A program made the position numbers and the translations under genes. Positions 47,501 through 60,501 of a stretch of DNA of 64,000 bases are shown one piece after another (the stretch's first letter is position 1; each line of letters opens with the position of its first letter). Origin of the DNA: Pipra filicauda (lineage: Eukaryota > Chordata > Aves > Passeriformes > Pipridae); NCBI RefSeq assembly GCF_003945595.2, contig NW_024104428.1:210106-274105 (forward strand), in the 5' to 3' direction. The notes beneath the pieces were generated by a model. The model saw only the letters and a list, made by a program, of their open reading frames with translations, had not been told where the DNA came from and searched no databases.

Positions 47501-50500
47501 CCAGCTCTGGCTGGCCAAGGAGACCAAGCATGGCACAGGTGGACGAGTGAGGAGCCAGCTGGGCCAGACACAGAATGTGGGATTAATTTCACCTAGTTTT
47601 AGATGTCCATCTGTGGATTAAGTCACCCCTCTTTCAGAGGGAGCTGCTAGAATGCAATTCCCTTGTTATATTAGAGATGCCATCTGTGAGAGATCAGTTG
47701 CATCCCGGTCATTTATTTCATTTGGCTGCCCAAAGGACATCAGTGCTAGCTCAGATGGGATTGGCCCCGTTGTAAATGCCTACACTGAGTTATGTAGTGC
47801 TTCTTGAGCCTATTGTGGAGAAGAGGTAGAGAGCTAAGAGTTAAAATTAAGATTCTGACACAGCAGCAGACCACAAGAACTGGAAGGTTATGGTGGTAGT
47901 ACCAGGCCTGTTTGAGAGATTTTTTTTTTCCAGGGCATTGAAATCAGTAACAGCTACCACGTGAACATAAAACATGTTATTTAGCAATAGTATCACACCA
48001 AAAGTCATCTTCATCAGGCACTCAAATTTTGATGTACACTTTTGATGTAAATCTTTTTCTGTTTCAGGCCCTTTTCTCTAAGATGAGAGAGCAGCAGTAC
48101 TTCATCTCCTTCAGAGAGGTGGAACTGCTTTGTCCGTGATCTGGGGACAGTAAATTTGTAACCAGTAAATTTCAGGGGAAGTTTCCAAACAGAGATTGAA
48201 ACAGGCTGTGATAAAGAAGTCACTGAGCTGTTTTTCAGATAGGAGTAGCCTTCATTAAATAAATGCACTTTAGTCTGAACAGTGTTTAAGAAAAGATCCC
48301 TGTGTGTGTGGGGAAATAGTAAACAAGTATATTAATGAAGTTCATAAAATGTATGGGAAAATACTTTTTCTTCTTAACAAATTTTCAGTCCCTCTCTCTC
48401 CTTCTCCTTTTTTGGGGTCTATTCGTTGATAATCTGAACAACTTAGTGTTCTGTTTCTTGATATGCATTATTGTCAACAATTCCTCTAAAAATGAAAAAT
48501 GCATATCCAGTCAATTAATCTGGTCTCTTCTCAGTCACACCTGCAATGCTGCATATCCCTATTAGACATTTAGACCATTTTACACACTTTCAGAGGGCAA
48601 GGACAGGTGTGTGGGGAAGAGGTGCCAATTACGGTGAACAAGAAATGAGAGATCTCATTGAGTTCATTTAGCACATGAGTTTCATAAAAGTGCAATTTTC
48701 CTCCCCACTAATCAATAGAAGTCTCTATCAAGCACACTACATTCTCCATTAAGCAATTATTCTACACATTGTACATTCACTTCTTCAAGGGTTCTCTCAC
48801 TGTCATAGACTTAAATAGAGTCAAACTGGTTTTAAAATGCTAAATACATTGTTCTCCAAGACCTGAAGTTCATCCACATTATCCAGTGTGCTGCAATTAT
48901 TGTACAGCATAACTAAGCAACTTACTCTGCAATATTTCTTTAATTTATGGGCTGCAATTAGGACATGAACCAACTGCACATCTCTGTGCAACCTGACTAA
49001 TTGCCAATAGTCTTGAGGATTCATGGAAGGGTCTCATTATAAAGATCATTAGAAACAAAATCTACTGCATGTACTTAAAGGTAGATTTTCCATCTGCCCT
49101 AGGCCTACATATTTGTTTTCTTTAACATTGGTCAGGTTCTGCTTACTTTCATGGAAACTAATTTTTAGACTTCCCATGTATATGACAAAAAACTTTATTG
49201 GAGTTTGTAACAGCACAGATCAAAGATTGTAGGTTTTACAAAAATGCTATCATTTATTTTATCTTCCACATCTACTTTTTTTCTTTATTTTACAACTCAG
49301 ATTTTGATGAGCAGCTTAAAGTCTCAAAGGCTGAAGGTTTTTTTGTTTATGTGTTAACATAAATCATGACGATTGTCTGAAACTGCTATATATACAGTAA
49401 TTTCAGTTTTGCTAATATTGAAATATCCATAAAATTTACGTTTTTATATGCAAAGACTCAAACAATCTCTTCAAGGGCCTTCAATGTTCTCTACTTGGTG
49501 TAGCTAAAAACAACAACACGTGTGGTACACATCTAGTTTACCTTTTAATTAAGCAAGAAATTCGGACAAGAAAACCCATCTTCACAAGCACAGCTGTATG
49601 TTGTGCCTTTGTGCCAATACTCTGGGTTGGTACCAGGGAGATGCTCTTCCAGGCCATGTGATATACAAGGAAATACCATTTTTACAAAGCTGGATTGGCT
49701 CCTCTAATGCCAAAGGCATTAGATTCATATCAGGTGCCAGACTTGTTCAATGGCTACACTAAATCTGTAAGATAGCATTTATCTGTCCCATTAAAATCAA
49801 ATGGATCTGACACTCCCTGTCCTCAAGAACTGAAATAGGCCTAAAAATTAATAGGAGGAAGAATATTCCATTCTCTGCATTCCCTCCTCTCTTCCCTTCT
49901 CTTTATGTATTTATGCCAAACTAATTATTTCTGCTAGGGCCATCTGGTGGCCTTATTATTAAGTAAAGGAATGGAATAGCTGAGATTGTCCTTCAAGAGA
50001 CTAGTAATGAGCTGATATTCAGGTAATATACCATAAAGGATCTATCCCATGACAGGCTTCTTGGTATCAAAGCTGCCAGTTGTTCAAGACAAATTCTCCC
50101 AAAAAAAAGATGGTCAGGATTTGGCTTAATATTCAATTATCATGTTCTGTTTTGAGTGTTCGAGAACGTAAACTATGCAGACAAGTTTTTCTGTTTCATC
50201 TGCAATCTTTCTATTAATGCTCTTCCTGGCAAGGAACTTTCTCAGATACATTACTTTTTCATTTTGGAACTTCAGATAGCTAAGCCATATATGACCATTA
50301 ATATAGTCTAATTTGTTATCCCTTATTTAGTTTCATAAAATGCATCTTGTGCATCATTTATTTCACAATAGTGTGTTACGCAAGAAATCTTCATTGAGAT
50401 TCAAAACAAGTGGGTTAACAAAGCTGCAAGCACACATTGGCATTCAAAAGGCTATAATTTTATCTCGGCCTTCCTTTCAATTAAATATAACTGGCAAAAG

Positions 50501-51530
50501 TCCAAGGTACAGATCCACAGATCAATAGCAGTTAGATCCTGCTTGCTTCACCCTCCAGCAGATAATACCTAATAGAATTTGTGGAGTTACTTAACCAAGA
50601 CCAGAGGATGTTAATCAGCCATAAGACATACAGGTAAGACATGCACCTGCCTCAGTTTTCAGTCTCATCACTGACAACAACAGTACTTCTGTTGCATCAA
50701 TGAATACTGGAGCAACCATCAGAACTGTTTGTTTAATGCATTTCCTCAGAGTCCCGTTATAAAATACAGCAGCCTTCAGCCATAAATTATAAAAGGCTCC
50801 CAAAAAGCATAAACATTTTTGCAAAGAATTTCAACCGAATGGCACCATAAGTGTAATTTTGCACCCTAAAATAGTAATCTGTCATGCTTTTCCCTTCATT
50901 TGCAAAACTGACTTTAATTTCACAAAAGAAGCAAACAGCCTTGCACTGAAAATTTCGGTTCAGAAAAAGACATTCAAGTAAGTAATAAATACAAAGTTTA
51001 GCTTACTGATCTTTTTAACTCTGCAGTATTCATATACTTCCTATTTCCATGCCTGCATCATACTACTTTTCAGTGAAAAGTGTATGTGCATGAATGCAAT
51101 TGTGTGTGTATTTGCATAGATGAAATCTGATTTGACTTCAAGAAAACACAGGTACAAAGATTAGGTTCTTGCATGTTGAGCAGATGCAAAGAAATCATAT
51201 CTTTGGCCTCTGTAATACTTGGTAACAACTAACTTCTAGATTAGTGAAGCCACCAAAGTTTGATGATGAACAGAGTAATCACATTAGTCACAAGAGTAAC
51301 CCTGTGAATCAGTTGTTGCAATAAAGGGACTGTTTGTTAACAGAGTAAGAGAATTTAATAGCACTGGTCTGTAAGAATTTTGTGGAAAAAAACATAAAAG
51401 AAAATATTTAACTATTCACTTGTATAATCTCTTTAAAGTACAAGACCATAAAGGTATTACAGAATGAAAGCAACAACCTAATGAACATTTCCTGCCAATA
51501 TACCTTTTTTTCTTTTTTTAATGACAGAAG
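44510..51530. other. Non-coding flank
   Basis: No gene supported. Contains (CA)8 at 46719-46734 and a short run of GTGCAGGAACAC-like direct repeats at 47335-47370. The stretch 45.86-46.04 kb looks like possible conserved non-coding DNA (see findings). Confidence 0.5.
46719..46734. repeat. (CA)8 microsatellite
   Basis: Eight uninterrupted CA units. Confidence 0.9.
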
Positions 51531-51534
51531 ACTA

Positions 51535-52360
51535 GAGGGGATACTGAGCAAGCTGGTCAAATCAGAGGACTGGGGAGTCACCAACCATGGCAAGTTCAAC
51601 AAGGGAAAGTGCTGGATTCTGCACCTGTGATGGGGAAACCACAGATGTATGGACAGACTGGGGAATGAGATGCTGGAAAGCAGAGCTGGGAAAGGGCCCT
51701 GGGGGTGCTGGTGGGTGGCCAGTTGGCCCTGAGTCAGCAGTGCCCTGGCAGCCAGGAGGGACAACCATGTCTAGGGGGGCCCTGGCATCGCCAGCCAGGC
51801 CAGGGAGGGGATTGTCCCACTCTGCTCTGCCCTGGGGTGGCCTCACCTGGAATATTGTAGAAGTCTGGGGCATCACAATATAAGAAAGATATTAAGCTAT
51901 TGGAGAGGGTCCAAGGAGGGCAATAAGGGTGGGGAAGGGTCTGGGGGGGAAGCTGTGTGAGGAGCAGCTGAGGGCACTTGGTGTGATCATCCTGGAGAAG
52001 AGGAGACAGAGGGGAGACCTCACTGCAGTTACAACTTCCTCGGGAGGGGAAGAGGAGAGGCAGGAACTGATCTCTGCTCTGTGGTGACCAGTGATAGGAT
52101 CTATGGGAGTGGCATAAAACTCTGTCAGGGGAGGTTTAGGTTGGATATTAGAAAAAAGTTCTTCACCCAGCGGGCGGCTGGGCACTGGAACAGGCTCCCC
52201 AGGGCAGTGGTCACAGCACCAAGCCTGATAGAGCTCAGGAAGTGTTTGGACAACACTCTCAGACACATGGTGTGACTGTAGGGGATGGTCCTGTGCAGGG
52301 CTAAGGGTTGGACTCCGTGATCCCTGTGGGTCCCTCCTAACTCAGCATATTCTATATTCA
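51535..52360 (+). mobile_element. CR1 LINE 3' part with decayed ORF2 C-terminus
   Basis: About 825 bp of CR1, the longest copy in the window. It begins near the region encoding the end of the reverse transcriptase protein: conceptual plus-strand pieces KFNKGK, LTWNIVEVWG, LDIRKKFFTQ and HWNRLPRAVV occur in the right order for the CR1 ORF2 C-terminus. The frame is broken by stops and frameshifts, so it is inactive. The 3'UTR follows (GGTTGGACTCCGTGATCCC) and ends near TCTATATTCATTCC. 5' truncated, as usual for CR1. Short frames on both strands here derive from it. Confidence 0.92.
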
Positions 52361-52364
52361 TTCC

Positions 52365-55300
52365 AATTAATAAGGTTATTGGTAATTCCTAAGTTTTGTG
52401 AGACTAGACACCATAGAGATTTCAACATTGGATGCTCTTCCAACTCAAATCGTTCTGTGATAACATGACTGGGAACCGCTAATCACTACACCCCACTGAG
52501 ACCTCACAGTGGAAAGGAGTGGACTATCATAATTATTATAGATGAAGCCACAAAGATGATTTTATGAACAGTCTGTCACTAGCAGAAATTCAATTCAGCA
52601 ACCGGTAGCCACTTACGATTTAGGATGTGCCCAAGTCCTATGGGAGTCAACAAACCATAAACTGAGTACCTTCTGGTGAACTTAACGAGGGTAGAGCTAT
52701 ATCAGAAACAGTTTCATTGTTTTCTTAAGTATAAAAAGTCACCTTCCCAGTCACTCTTCTCTTTGCTGAAGAAAGATGATTTTCCATCACCGATAGTTAA
52801 TTATTCAGCTAATACTAAGAAATTACTTAATACACATTTCCAATTTCAATACAGGTAGCCTTGTACTACTGGACCATCCATCACCTTAAAGTCTTTAAAC
52901 ACTGGATTTTTCTGCAGCCGCTGCTGCTGTTTGCACTTGCCATTTATATAAAGAATTTGCCATCAGGAAGAACAAATGACTTCTTTGATTAACAGTTTAT
53001 AGACTCATACATTCAAGAAGCCTCTCCTTATTCACAGGTTTCTACCTGTCCCTTCAGCAGTTACGGGAACTACTTTCCTTGGCCTCTGAGAAATGTTAAA
53101 ATAATAAAGCCTTGGCAGTTACTTTTTGAAGAGAGGATTACATTAAATGGCTAGTCAGAACTATATTGTCAATGTCTGAGTGAATGGTGGGTTCTTTAGA
53201 GTTTCATTTAATCTTAGACTAAAATCACTTGCTCTTCGAACATTTTTTTCTCAGCCTTCTCTCCAATATAGATAGAAAATTAGCTTCTAGACTCCTTGAC
53301 CATATTTTGTGCAGTAATCAATATACTGCCGTATAATTATTTTTCGTGGTATTTGTCTCTACAAATGATTGTTTTCCAAAAACACCTAAGTTTTCTAAAG
53401 ACTATTAGCTTACAGCAGCATGCTGCTGGCCTTTTGACTTTAAACAGTCTCACTCGAATATAGAAGGAAAAGTATCTTGAGTTTCCAATCTGCTCTTACA
53501 GGTCCTCTCTGTTGGAGGGTGGGGGAAGTGGACAACATGAGGGTGTGTGGAACAGAAGAAAATTGTGGTTTGAACACCACATATTTTAGCTTAAAAAATA
53601 ATTGTTGATTTTGTCCCATTTTATTCTCCACCACTGGGATGCTGCTCTCAGGATGAAACAATTTCACCTCCCCTGTTTCATAAAGAACAGTGATCTCCGG
53701 AGTTTGAAGTCAATCTTTCTTTGCAAGTGAAATGTTCAACAGCTATTAACACCTGAAAGACAACCCCAGTCATCAGGTGTTTGCAAGCTGCTGAATTTCA
53801 TTTTCAAAGTCCTTTTCACCACATTTGAGCTAAAAAAGTTAAATCTCCCAGAACTAAGACAATGTGATATCAGCTCTTCTGATAAAGCAACTTCCTGATT
53901 GCTTAACAGCTATTCCCTCCTCCCCTTTTATATAGTTATCAACTCCCTTGGGTGTTTCTAGTCACTTTAAGTTTCATTTTACCATAGAAATACAATTGCT
54001 TTGAATGTCATTTGTCAAAACTCCAGATATTTTTCCTCGTGCGTGTACCTGAAGATGTTTGGGAAGATCTATGCTGTTCTCAAGAGGAAATAGTTATATT
54101 TTACTGTAGAACAGAAGAGTTGCATTTGCAGTTTAGAGCATTTGCAGTATGCAATAGATTTAAAACTGGTCCATGAGAGCATAAAACCCACCAGCTGACA
54201 ATAATATATTCTGAAGACTACACTACCAAGCATGGAAATACATAAATTCATAAGTAAAATCGTTTTCAGTATTCATAATGAATATTTTGCCTCATTTCCC
54301 TGCCTTGATTCAATTGCAATCTCAGCATTACTCTTCTTGGTTTAAGCACAAACAGTGAGATATAAGACTGGATACAGGTATTTTTACCCCAGTTTCTGAC
54401 ACATTTATCACACTTCTGTCAAAAGAAAGCTTTTCCACTTCAGCTTCTAGCTTGGTCCTCTGGACAGAATTGCCTGCACTTACTAGCTGCCTTTACTAGA
54501 TTACTTACTGGACTCCCAGTGACTTCAGACTCTCCAGGGATGTAGGCAAAACCTGGTGGCAGCAGCAGGGAACAAAGTTAAATAGGCAATGCTTGTCTTC
54601 AAAGACCAAAAGAAGAAAAAGAATACAATTTACTCTCTGAACTGCTGCCTACTCAAACCAGCCTTAGTCAAACTATTTTAGATACTCAAAGCTCATCCAA
54701 TTTCTTGCATTTTTGATGAGCCAATACACGATACAGCATAGAAACAAGTAACAGAATTGGACTGTCAGCACGAGAGAAATGAAACTTCTTAAAGGCTTGA
54801 TTTTTTTCGATTATAGAAAAACACACGTTAAAATTTGAATAAGTCAAAAACCAACTGCTGTTTTTAACCAAGGTTTTGGCAAAGGACAAATGAGACAAGT
54901 TCTGTTCCTGTATTTCTCTGAGCAGAGAGGCTCAGCCAGCCCCTCGGCAGAGGTGTTGTCTGTTCTCAGCAGGCAGAGCACTGGTTGAGGCTGTTCCCCC
55001 TTTAGTGCAGAGCCTGCTCAGCAGCACTACACATCTGCTGGACAGCAGTAGTAGTTTTGCTGCTGTAGTAAATCTGAAGCAGGTGGATTTCTGATCACAG
55101 CTGCAGGTTTACACTCCCTTTGTTCTGTGTTTTCACTTTGAAGATATTACTGAGTGTGACGCAGTACTTGGGCACTAAGCTGAACAGAAACCCAACAGGT
55201 CTCTGTTTTCAGATATTTAAACTTCCACGTATGGTGGGCAGACCTTTAAAAGCAAATACCTGGCCTACAGGTAGTGTGCAATCCTTATCTCCTCTGCACT

Positions 55301-57640
55301 ATTGTCAACCACTAGGTGGTAATGTTCACCCTGCAGACCTTTCAAAAGACTGCAGAAACCTCAGCTGACATCCAAATAAATACTCCCCTCACTTACAAGA
55401 GTGCAAACACATAGCAAACCAGGACTGAGTTTGACTTGTTTGCTTTCAGATCAACACTTTCTTTTTGAACTGTGCTCAGTTTTATGCTGAGCACGGAGAA
55501 GCACATCACAGCACCCTATATGCACGTGCCGCTGTTTGTTCCTTGGACCTATAAACTATTCTGGCAACTCGACCTGCCAGAAATCAATTTTCTTCCGTGG
55601 AAGTTTCCCAGGGCAGATGCATGCTGCATCAGTACCATTCCAAGCTGACTGAACAGTGTTTTCCCTTGTTCCTATGATATTGGAGCTAAGAGATGACCTA
55701 GGAAAGAAAGAGGATTTTATACTTCAGTAAATTCAGGGTTTATGATCTGCTCATAAAATGTTACATTTAAGTTACCGTGAAAAGCATACAGAAGAGGTCA
55801 TAGAAACTATGCACTGAATTTGATGAAGAGGGATTATTCCTTAATGTATCCAAAGCCTTCTGTCCACTGAGAAATTTATGAGCAAGTGTGACAGAAAAGA
55901 AGAGGAAGAAAAATATATTTCAGCACAAAACTCTTATGGCTCCTGGAATTGCAGAGTATGAAAATGAACATGGAAATATTCTGAGCACAAGGCTGAAAAA
56001 TTAAAGCTCAGTTTCTACTCCCAGCTATTTAATAACAGTATTTTTCTGGTATTACAACTTCACTTCATCTTGTACCTGTTTTATGAAGTAGAAGAGGTAA
56101 CTGCCACAGTTTTTTGCAATATTCTCTTTTTTTTTTTTTTTTCTTGGGGACCTGAGGAACAGGGAGCAAAAGAAGATAAAACTGTTTCTGACTCTGCAGG
56201 AGAAGCAATTTAAGTGGAAGTTTGTTACACAGACTGAGACAAAAAGAACCTGGTTAAGATATTTTAAAGAACTCCCCACAAAGCATAGCTGCTCAGGGTT
56301 TAGATCTCTGCCTGACTGAGAGCAGAGATGGGAAATGGAATCTCTCATCACATTGCAGGATGTCCTTCCTACAAAATGAGCAAGACCAGTCTCCCTTGCT
56401 TCATGTGCTCAAATAATTAAATATTTGGAGGTCCAGAGGGGAAAACCTTCAGACAGCACAAGTGAAACCCAAGCAGAATCTGGCCCAGCCACACTTACTC
56501 TAGAGGTGGAACCTTCAAAAAACTGTTACTGTGAAATTTAGTGACAGACACTTCTGTTCAGTCTCGTCTCTTACTGGCAACTAGTGAGACTCTTGTGCAA
56601 ACATATTGTACACACATGGTGCCTGCATTAGGGGCTAATATGTGGGTGAGCCCCATATACAAATGCTTGCCCCATTAAAAAGCAAATGTAGCCACTATAC
56701 TGACTACAATTATCCTCTCTTGTAGAACAAAACCAATCCCTAACCAGCTGAGACGAAGCAACTGCTGGAACAGCAGACTTTACTTTTCATTGCAAGTCTT
56801 GGATGAGATTTGCATGTACTACTGCAATTGCTTGGGAAATAAAGGGGAACAACTCATCTTACCTAGAGAATTCTTCAGAGAAGACAGCCACTGAAAGCAG
56901 AAGAAAATTGCAATACACAACATAATTTTAGGGATTTATTTCACCACCAAAGAAATCTTTAAGAGTAGTTGAGATAATTTGAATTGCCGATACATAGAAC
57001 TTTGGGTTGCTTACTCTTTAGATAAACCATAGCTCCAGAGGTCAAACTTTAGATTGGTACAAAGCAAGGAAAGGTAGTGGACCTGCAACCTACTTATACC
57101 AGGGCATTATTTGGCCTACTTGTATTTTTTTTTTCTTACATTACCTCTCTGCCCCTTTTCACGAGAACACAACAGCCAGTTCCAAGTTTTTACATCTGTT
57201 ATGTTTGTGCATTCTTCCACTATATCCAAGGCTATCCTTAAAGGATTCTTAGGTCTTCACAGACTAATTCATGAGTTGCCCTTGACTGTATTTCTCACTG
57301 AATCCTCCAGAAAGCTCACACTAATATTTTCATGCAAAATTGGATCAGACCTCATGTAAAGGAAATAGCTCATTTCTTTTCTCCCATACATCTTCATTCC
57401 ATTTTCCTTAAATAGCTGCAGAATGGAGGAAAGGTCTGGGCAATGTCCAGTGAAACAGCCTGCCAGCTGAGCCATGGCCTGAAACTGTGCTTCACTAACA
57501 TCAAATAGGAATCATTCATGTCAGTACTCCTTGTGTATTCACGGATTGTGCTGCACAAACTCCAGGAGCCCCTTCCCAGAAGCAGACCTGCTAGCAAATG
57601 ACACCAAATCTGAATGTTCTCAAAAGAACATCTTGGCCAT
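52365..57640. other. Non-coding flank
   Basis: No gene supported. Mostly unique AT-rich sequence with a T17 run near 56.13 kb. A faint CR1-like end at 52385-52465 was not counted. Confidence 0.5.
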
Positions 57641-57644
57641 CTTA

Positions 57645-57987
57645 TCACAGAATAGATTAGGTTGGAAGATACATTAAAAATCATATTGTTCTAACCCCCC
57701 TGCCATGGGCAGGGACAGGTTTTTCACCAGACCAGGTTGCTTTGATCTTCATCCAGCCTGGCCTTGAACACTTCCAAGCACCAGGCATTCACAATTTCTC
57801 TGGGAAACCTGTTCCAGTGCTTCACCACCCTCACAGTAAAGAATTTCTTCTGTATATCTAACCTAAATTTCCCCTCTTTCAGTTTAAACCTATTGCTCCT
57901 CGTCCAATCACTACAATTCCTGATGAAGACTTCCCTCTCTGGTTTCCTTGAAGGCCCCCTTCAGAAGGCTAACTGGGAGGCTGCCAA
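57645..57987 (-). repeat. CR1 LINE 3' fragment, ~340 bp
   Basis: Very clear reverse-complement CR1: TCACAGAATAGATTAGGTTGG, CCCCCTGCCATGGGCAGGGA, CAGACCAGGTTGC, CAGCCTGGCCTTGAACACTT, CCAGTGCTTCACCACCCTCA and CAGTAAAGAATTTCTTC. Moderately diverged, no coding capacity. Confidence 0.95.
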
Positions 57988-60228
57988 ATATTAGGGAGTT
58001 TAATAGAAGATTTGAGGAACTTCTGATCCTAGAAATGTGGCCAATATGACAGGTGAACTATTTAGTTTAATAATGGAAAGACACCCCAAATAAAGCATAA
58101 CATATATGCTGAAAATTGTACATATATATGGTAATAAAGTCACCTTATTCTACCAAAAAAAAAAAAAATACACATTAGAATCTTATTTTGTTACCTCCTT
58201 CATATTTTAAGTATAACTTTAACTGTTAACAAGAAAGAATATTACCTCTGCATCTTGGACACCTCCTGCAACTTTCTTTAACGGTATCACAGAGCAGAAC
58301 CAATCTTGGGGAAAAAAACCTTAAAAATAAAAAACTAAACAAAGCATCAAAGACATTGTTTTGTTTCTAGGATCAGCCCCAGCAAGGAAATTTTCTCAGT
58401 GATATCTAGTCTGCCTGATGCCAAGAAATACATAGTTTGTGATGGGTATTTTTCAGTTTGAAAATGCAGTGGTGGGTTATATTTTCAGTAATGCAGTTCA
58501 TCTAGCTGTTCCGGCTGAGGAATACTTCAAAATGCTATAACCTCTACCCCATACTAAATCACTGTAAAAGCTGAAGTAATGGAACAGTCCCTCAATGGAA
58601 AAAAAGCTACAGTCCCAAGATTTCATTTAGTTTCTAAAATATTACTCACAAAATAATTAGCCACCCAGACCTTCGTAGTTTATCTGACACTGTAACTTTA
58701 CAGCGAGAGAGACAAAAGTTAATTTTTTTTATTTAGTATTTACCTTCTTAATGTTATGAATGGCTCATAATTGACTACCACATTCAGATCCCATTTGATC
58801 AGTGTGTTTGTTTATTGTCCTTGCATAGTTTACCTCCCTAGACGAGAGAGCATGTTTTCCCTCCAGAAGATGTCAGGTATATCTGATGCCAGCCAGTCCA
58901 TTTTGCATTTCACAAAGGTGACTGTTGCTTCCCTATGTTTTCATCACCTTCTTGTAAGGATCTTGTTTGATGAAACTTTAGTTTTTCACTTGAGTTTGAG
59001 GGCATCCAGTGTGTAATTTACAATACTTTGCCTTCATTAGAGCCTCAAGGTGACCCTAAATTAAAATTCAAAGTCATTATTGTCACGAGACATATACAGA
59101 ATGAGCTGAATAAAAGCTGACAAATTATAGGACAAAAAAAATGAATAAAATGTCACTTGTCAGTGTCAGCCCTGCTGTCAACTGATGCTGTTTAGAGAAC
59201 AGACCTGATGGAAACATCAGGGTAATTAAATGCCCGAGATAGTGACAGAGTTAAGAAATATTTGTTATTTTTAACTGACTCAATTAAGGAGTAGGTTTGC
59301 TGCAATTCACCTCTAAGAGGTCTATACAAAAATTGTTTTAAAAATAATACTGAGACCATGAAACCAGCAACACTAAGACATTTCCAACTGCAATATGTTC
59401 TGCTCTTCATTCATGCCTCTGTGTGCAGAGTGGGGCTACTCTTGCTTCAAAGTTTTGGAACATTAAAAAATTTCTAACTTTTTCTCTGAAAAAACCAAAC
59501 TTTTCACTCAGATTTGTTATCCTTTGCTTTTTTTTCCCCCTAGCTCTTAAATTTTTTCTTCAGGTGTTGATCTAATAATTGGATTAAAATGCATCCAATA
59601 ATTTCCTACTTCCCTCTTTTCATTTTAAACTACAGTGTTTGGCACTTCACTCTGCCTCTTTCCCCACCACGAAAAAAACATTTCTGTGTGTCAGCTCTGC
59701 CATTTTTGGAGGTCAGGAGGCAGAAAATAAAGTGGAATAGATTGATGTTCTTGCCATCACTGAAGGAGAATCCCTGGGCCTGCTGCTTGATGACCCCAAA
59801 GCAGCAAGACCACTGCTGCCAGAGCTGAAGTCATACGCTGCTTGATGTGGGATTACAATCTAAACCACATTCAAGGAGGAATAAACACAATATTGTTGTT
59901 ATTGCACCTTTCCAGGTGCTCAGCCTCATCGTTCACAGACAGCACAAAACTCTGCTGGTTAAACAATAACTACCAGCACAAATTTCCCCAAGGAAAACAA
60001 CACTCTATGTGTCTGAGAAGGTATTTCTGTTGACAAGGACCACAGTGTCTGTCTCAGCTACTCAAGTAAAGTAGCAACACACAGCTGGTAGGTGATATAT
60101 TTAAATCTTGGTTTCAAATACCAGATTGTGTTCATTTTCATCCTTTTTTTTTTCCCCTTGTTTAAAGCAACGGGCCGACCTAAGCCATCTAATGGCATAG
60201 GTTATTTGTAACTTTATACATTGTATGG

Positions 60229-60246
60229 ACAAATGTATACATTTGT
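60229..60246. repeat. 18-bp perfect palindrome
   Basis: ACAAATGTATACATTTGT equals its own reverse complement. A related direct repeat lies on both sides (TAGGTTATTT...TTATACATTG at 60197-60222 and TAGGTTATTTATACATTG at 60265-60282). Confidence 0.9.
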
Positions 60247-60474
60247 AAAGCCTATACAACGGTGTAGGTTATTTATACATTGACCTCAGACCTTTAATGA
60301 AAAAGCAAGTTCCATTATTTCAAATGTAAAGACAACAACGCTGCATAAGGCCATGTCACAGCATGACAGGCTGTAAAGTCACAGAAACTACATTTATGGA
60401 AGTGCTCACTCCCAAAACTCCAGTTAAGTCAACACCAGCATTTAATTCCCAGGCACAAGGGCCTCTAGTGTTCC

Positions 60475-60501
60475 CCCCTCACGGGTGTTTGCCCGTGGGG
60501 G
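60475..60501. repeat. G+C-rich inverted repeat (hairpin)
   Basis: CCCC, a bulged T, CACGGG, loop TGTTTG, CCCGTG, GGGG. A ten-pair stem with one bulge and a 6-nt loop. No T-run or gene end nearby, so a terminator role is not suggested. Confidence 0.7.

Noticed and set aside
52385..52465. Possible second CR1 3' end
   Set aside because: Only scattered similarity (GACTAGACA, TTCCAACTCAAATCGTTCTGTGA); too weak to call.
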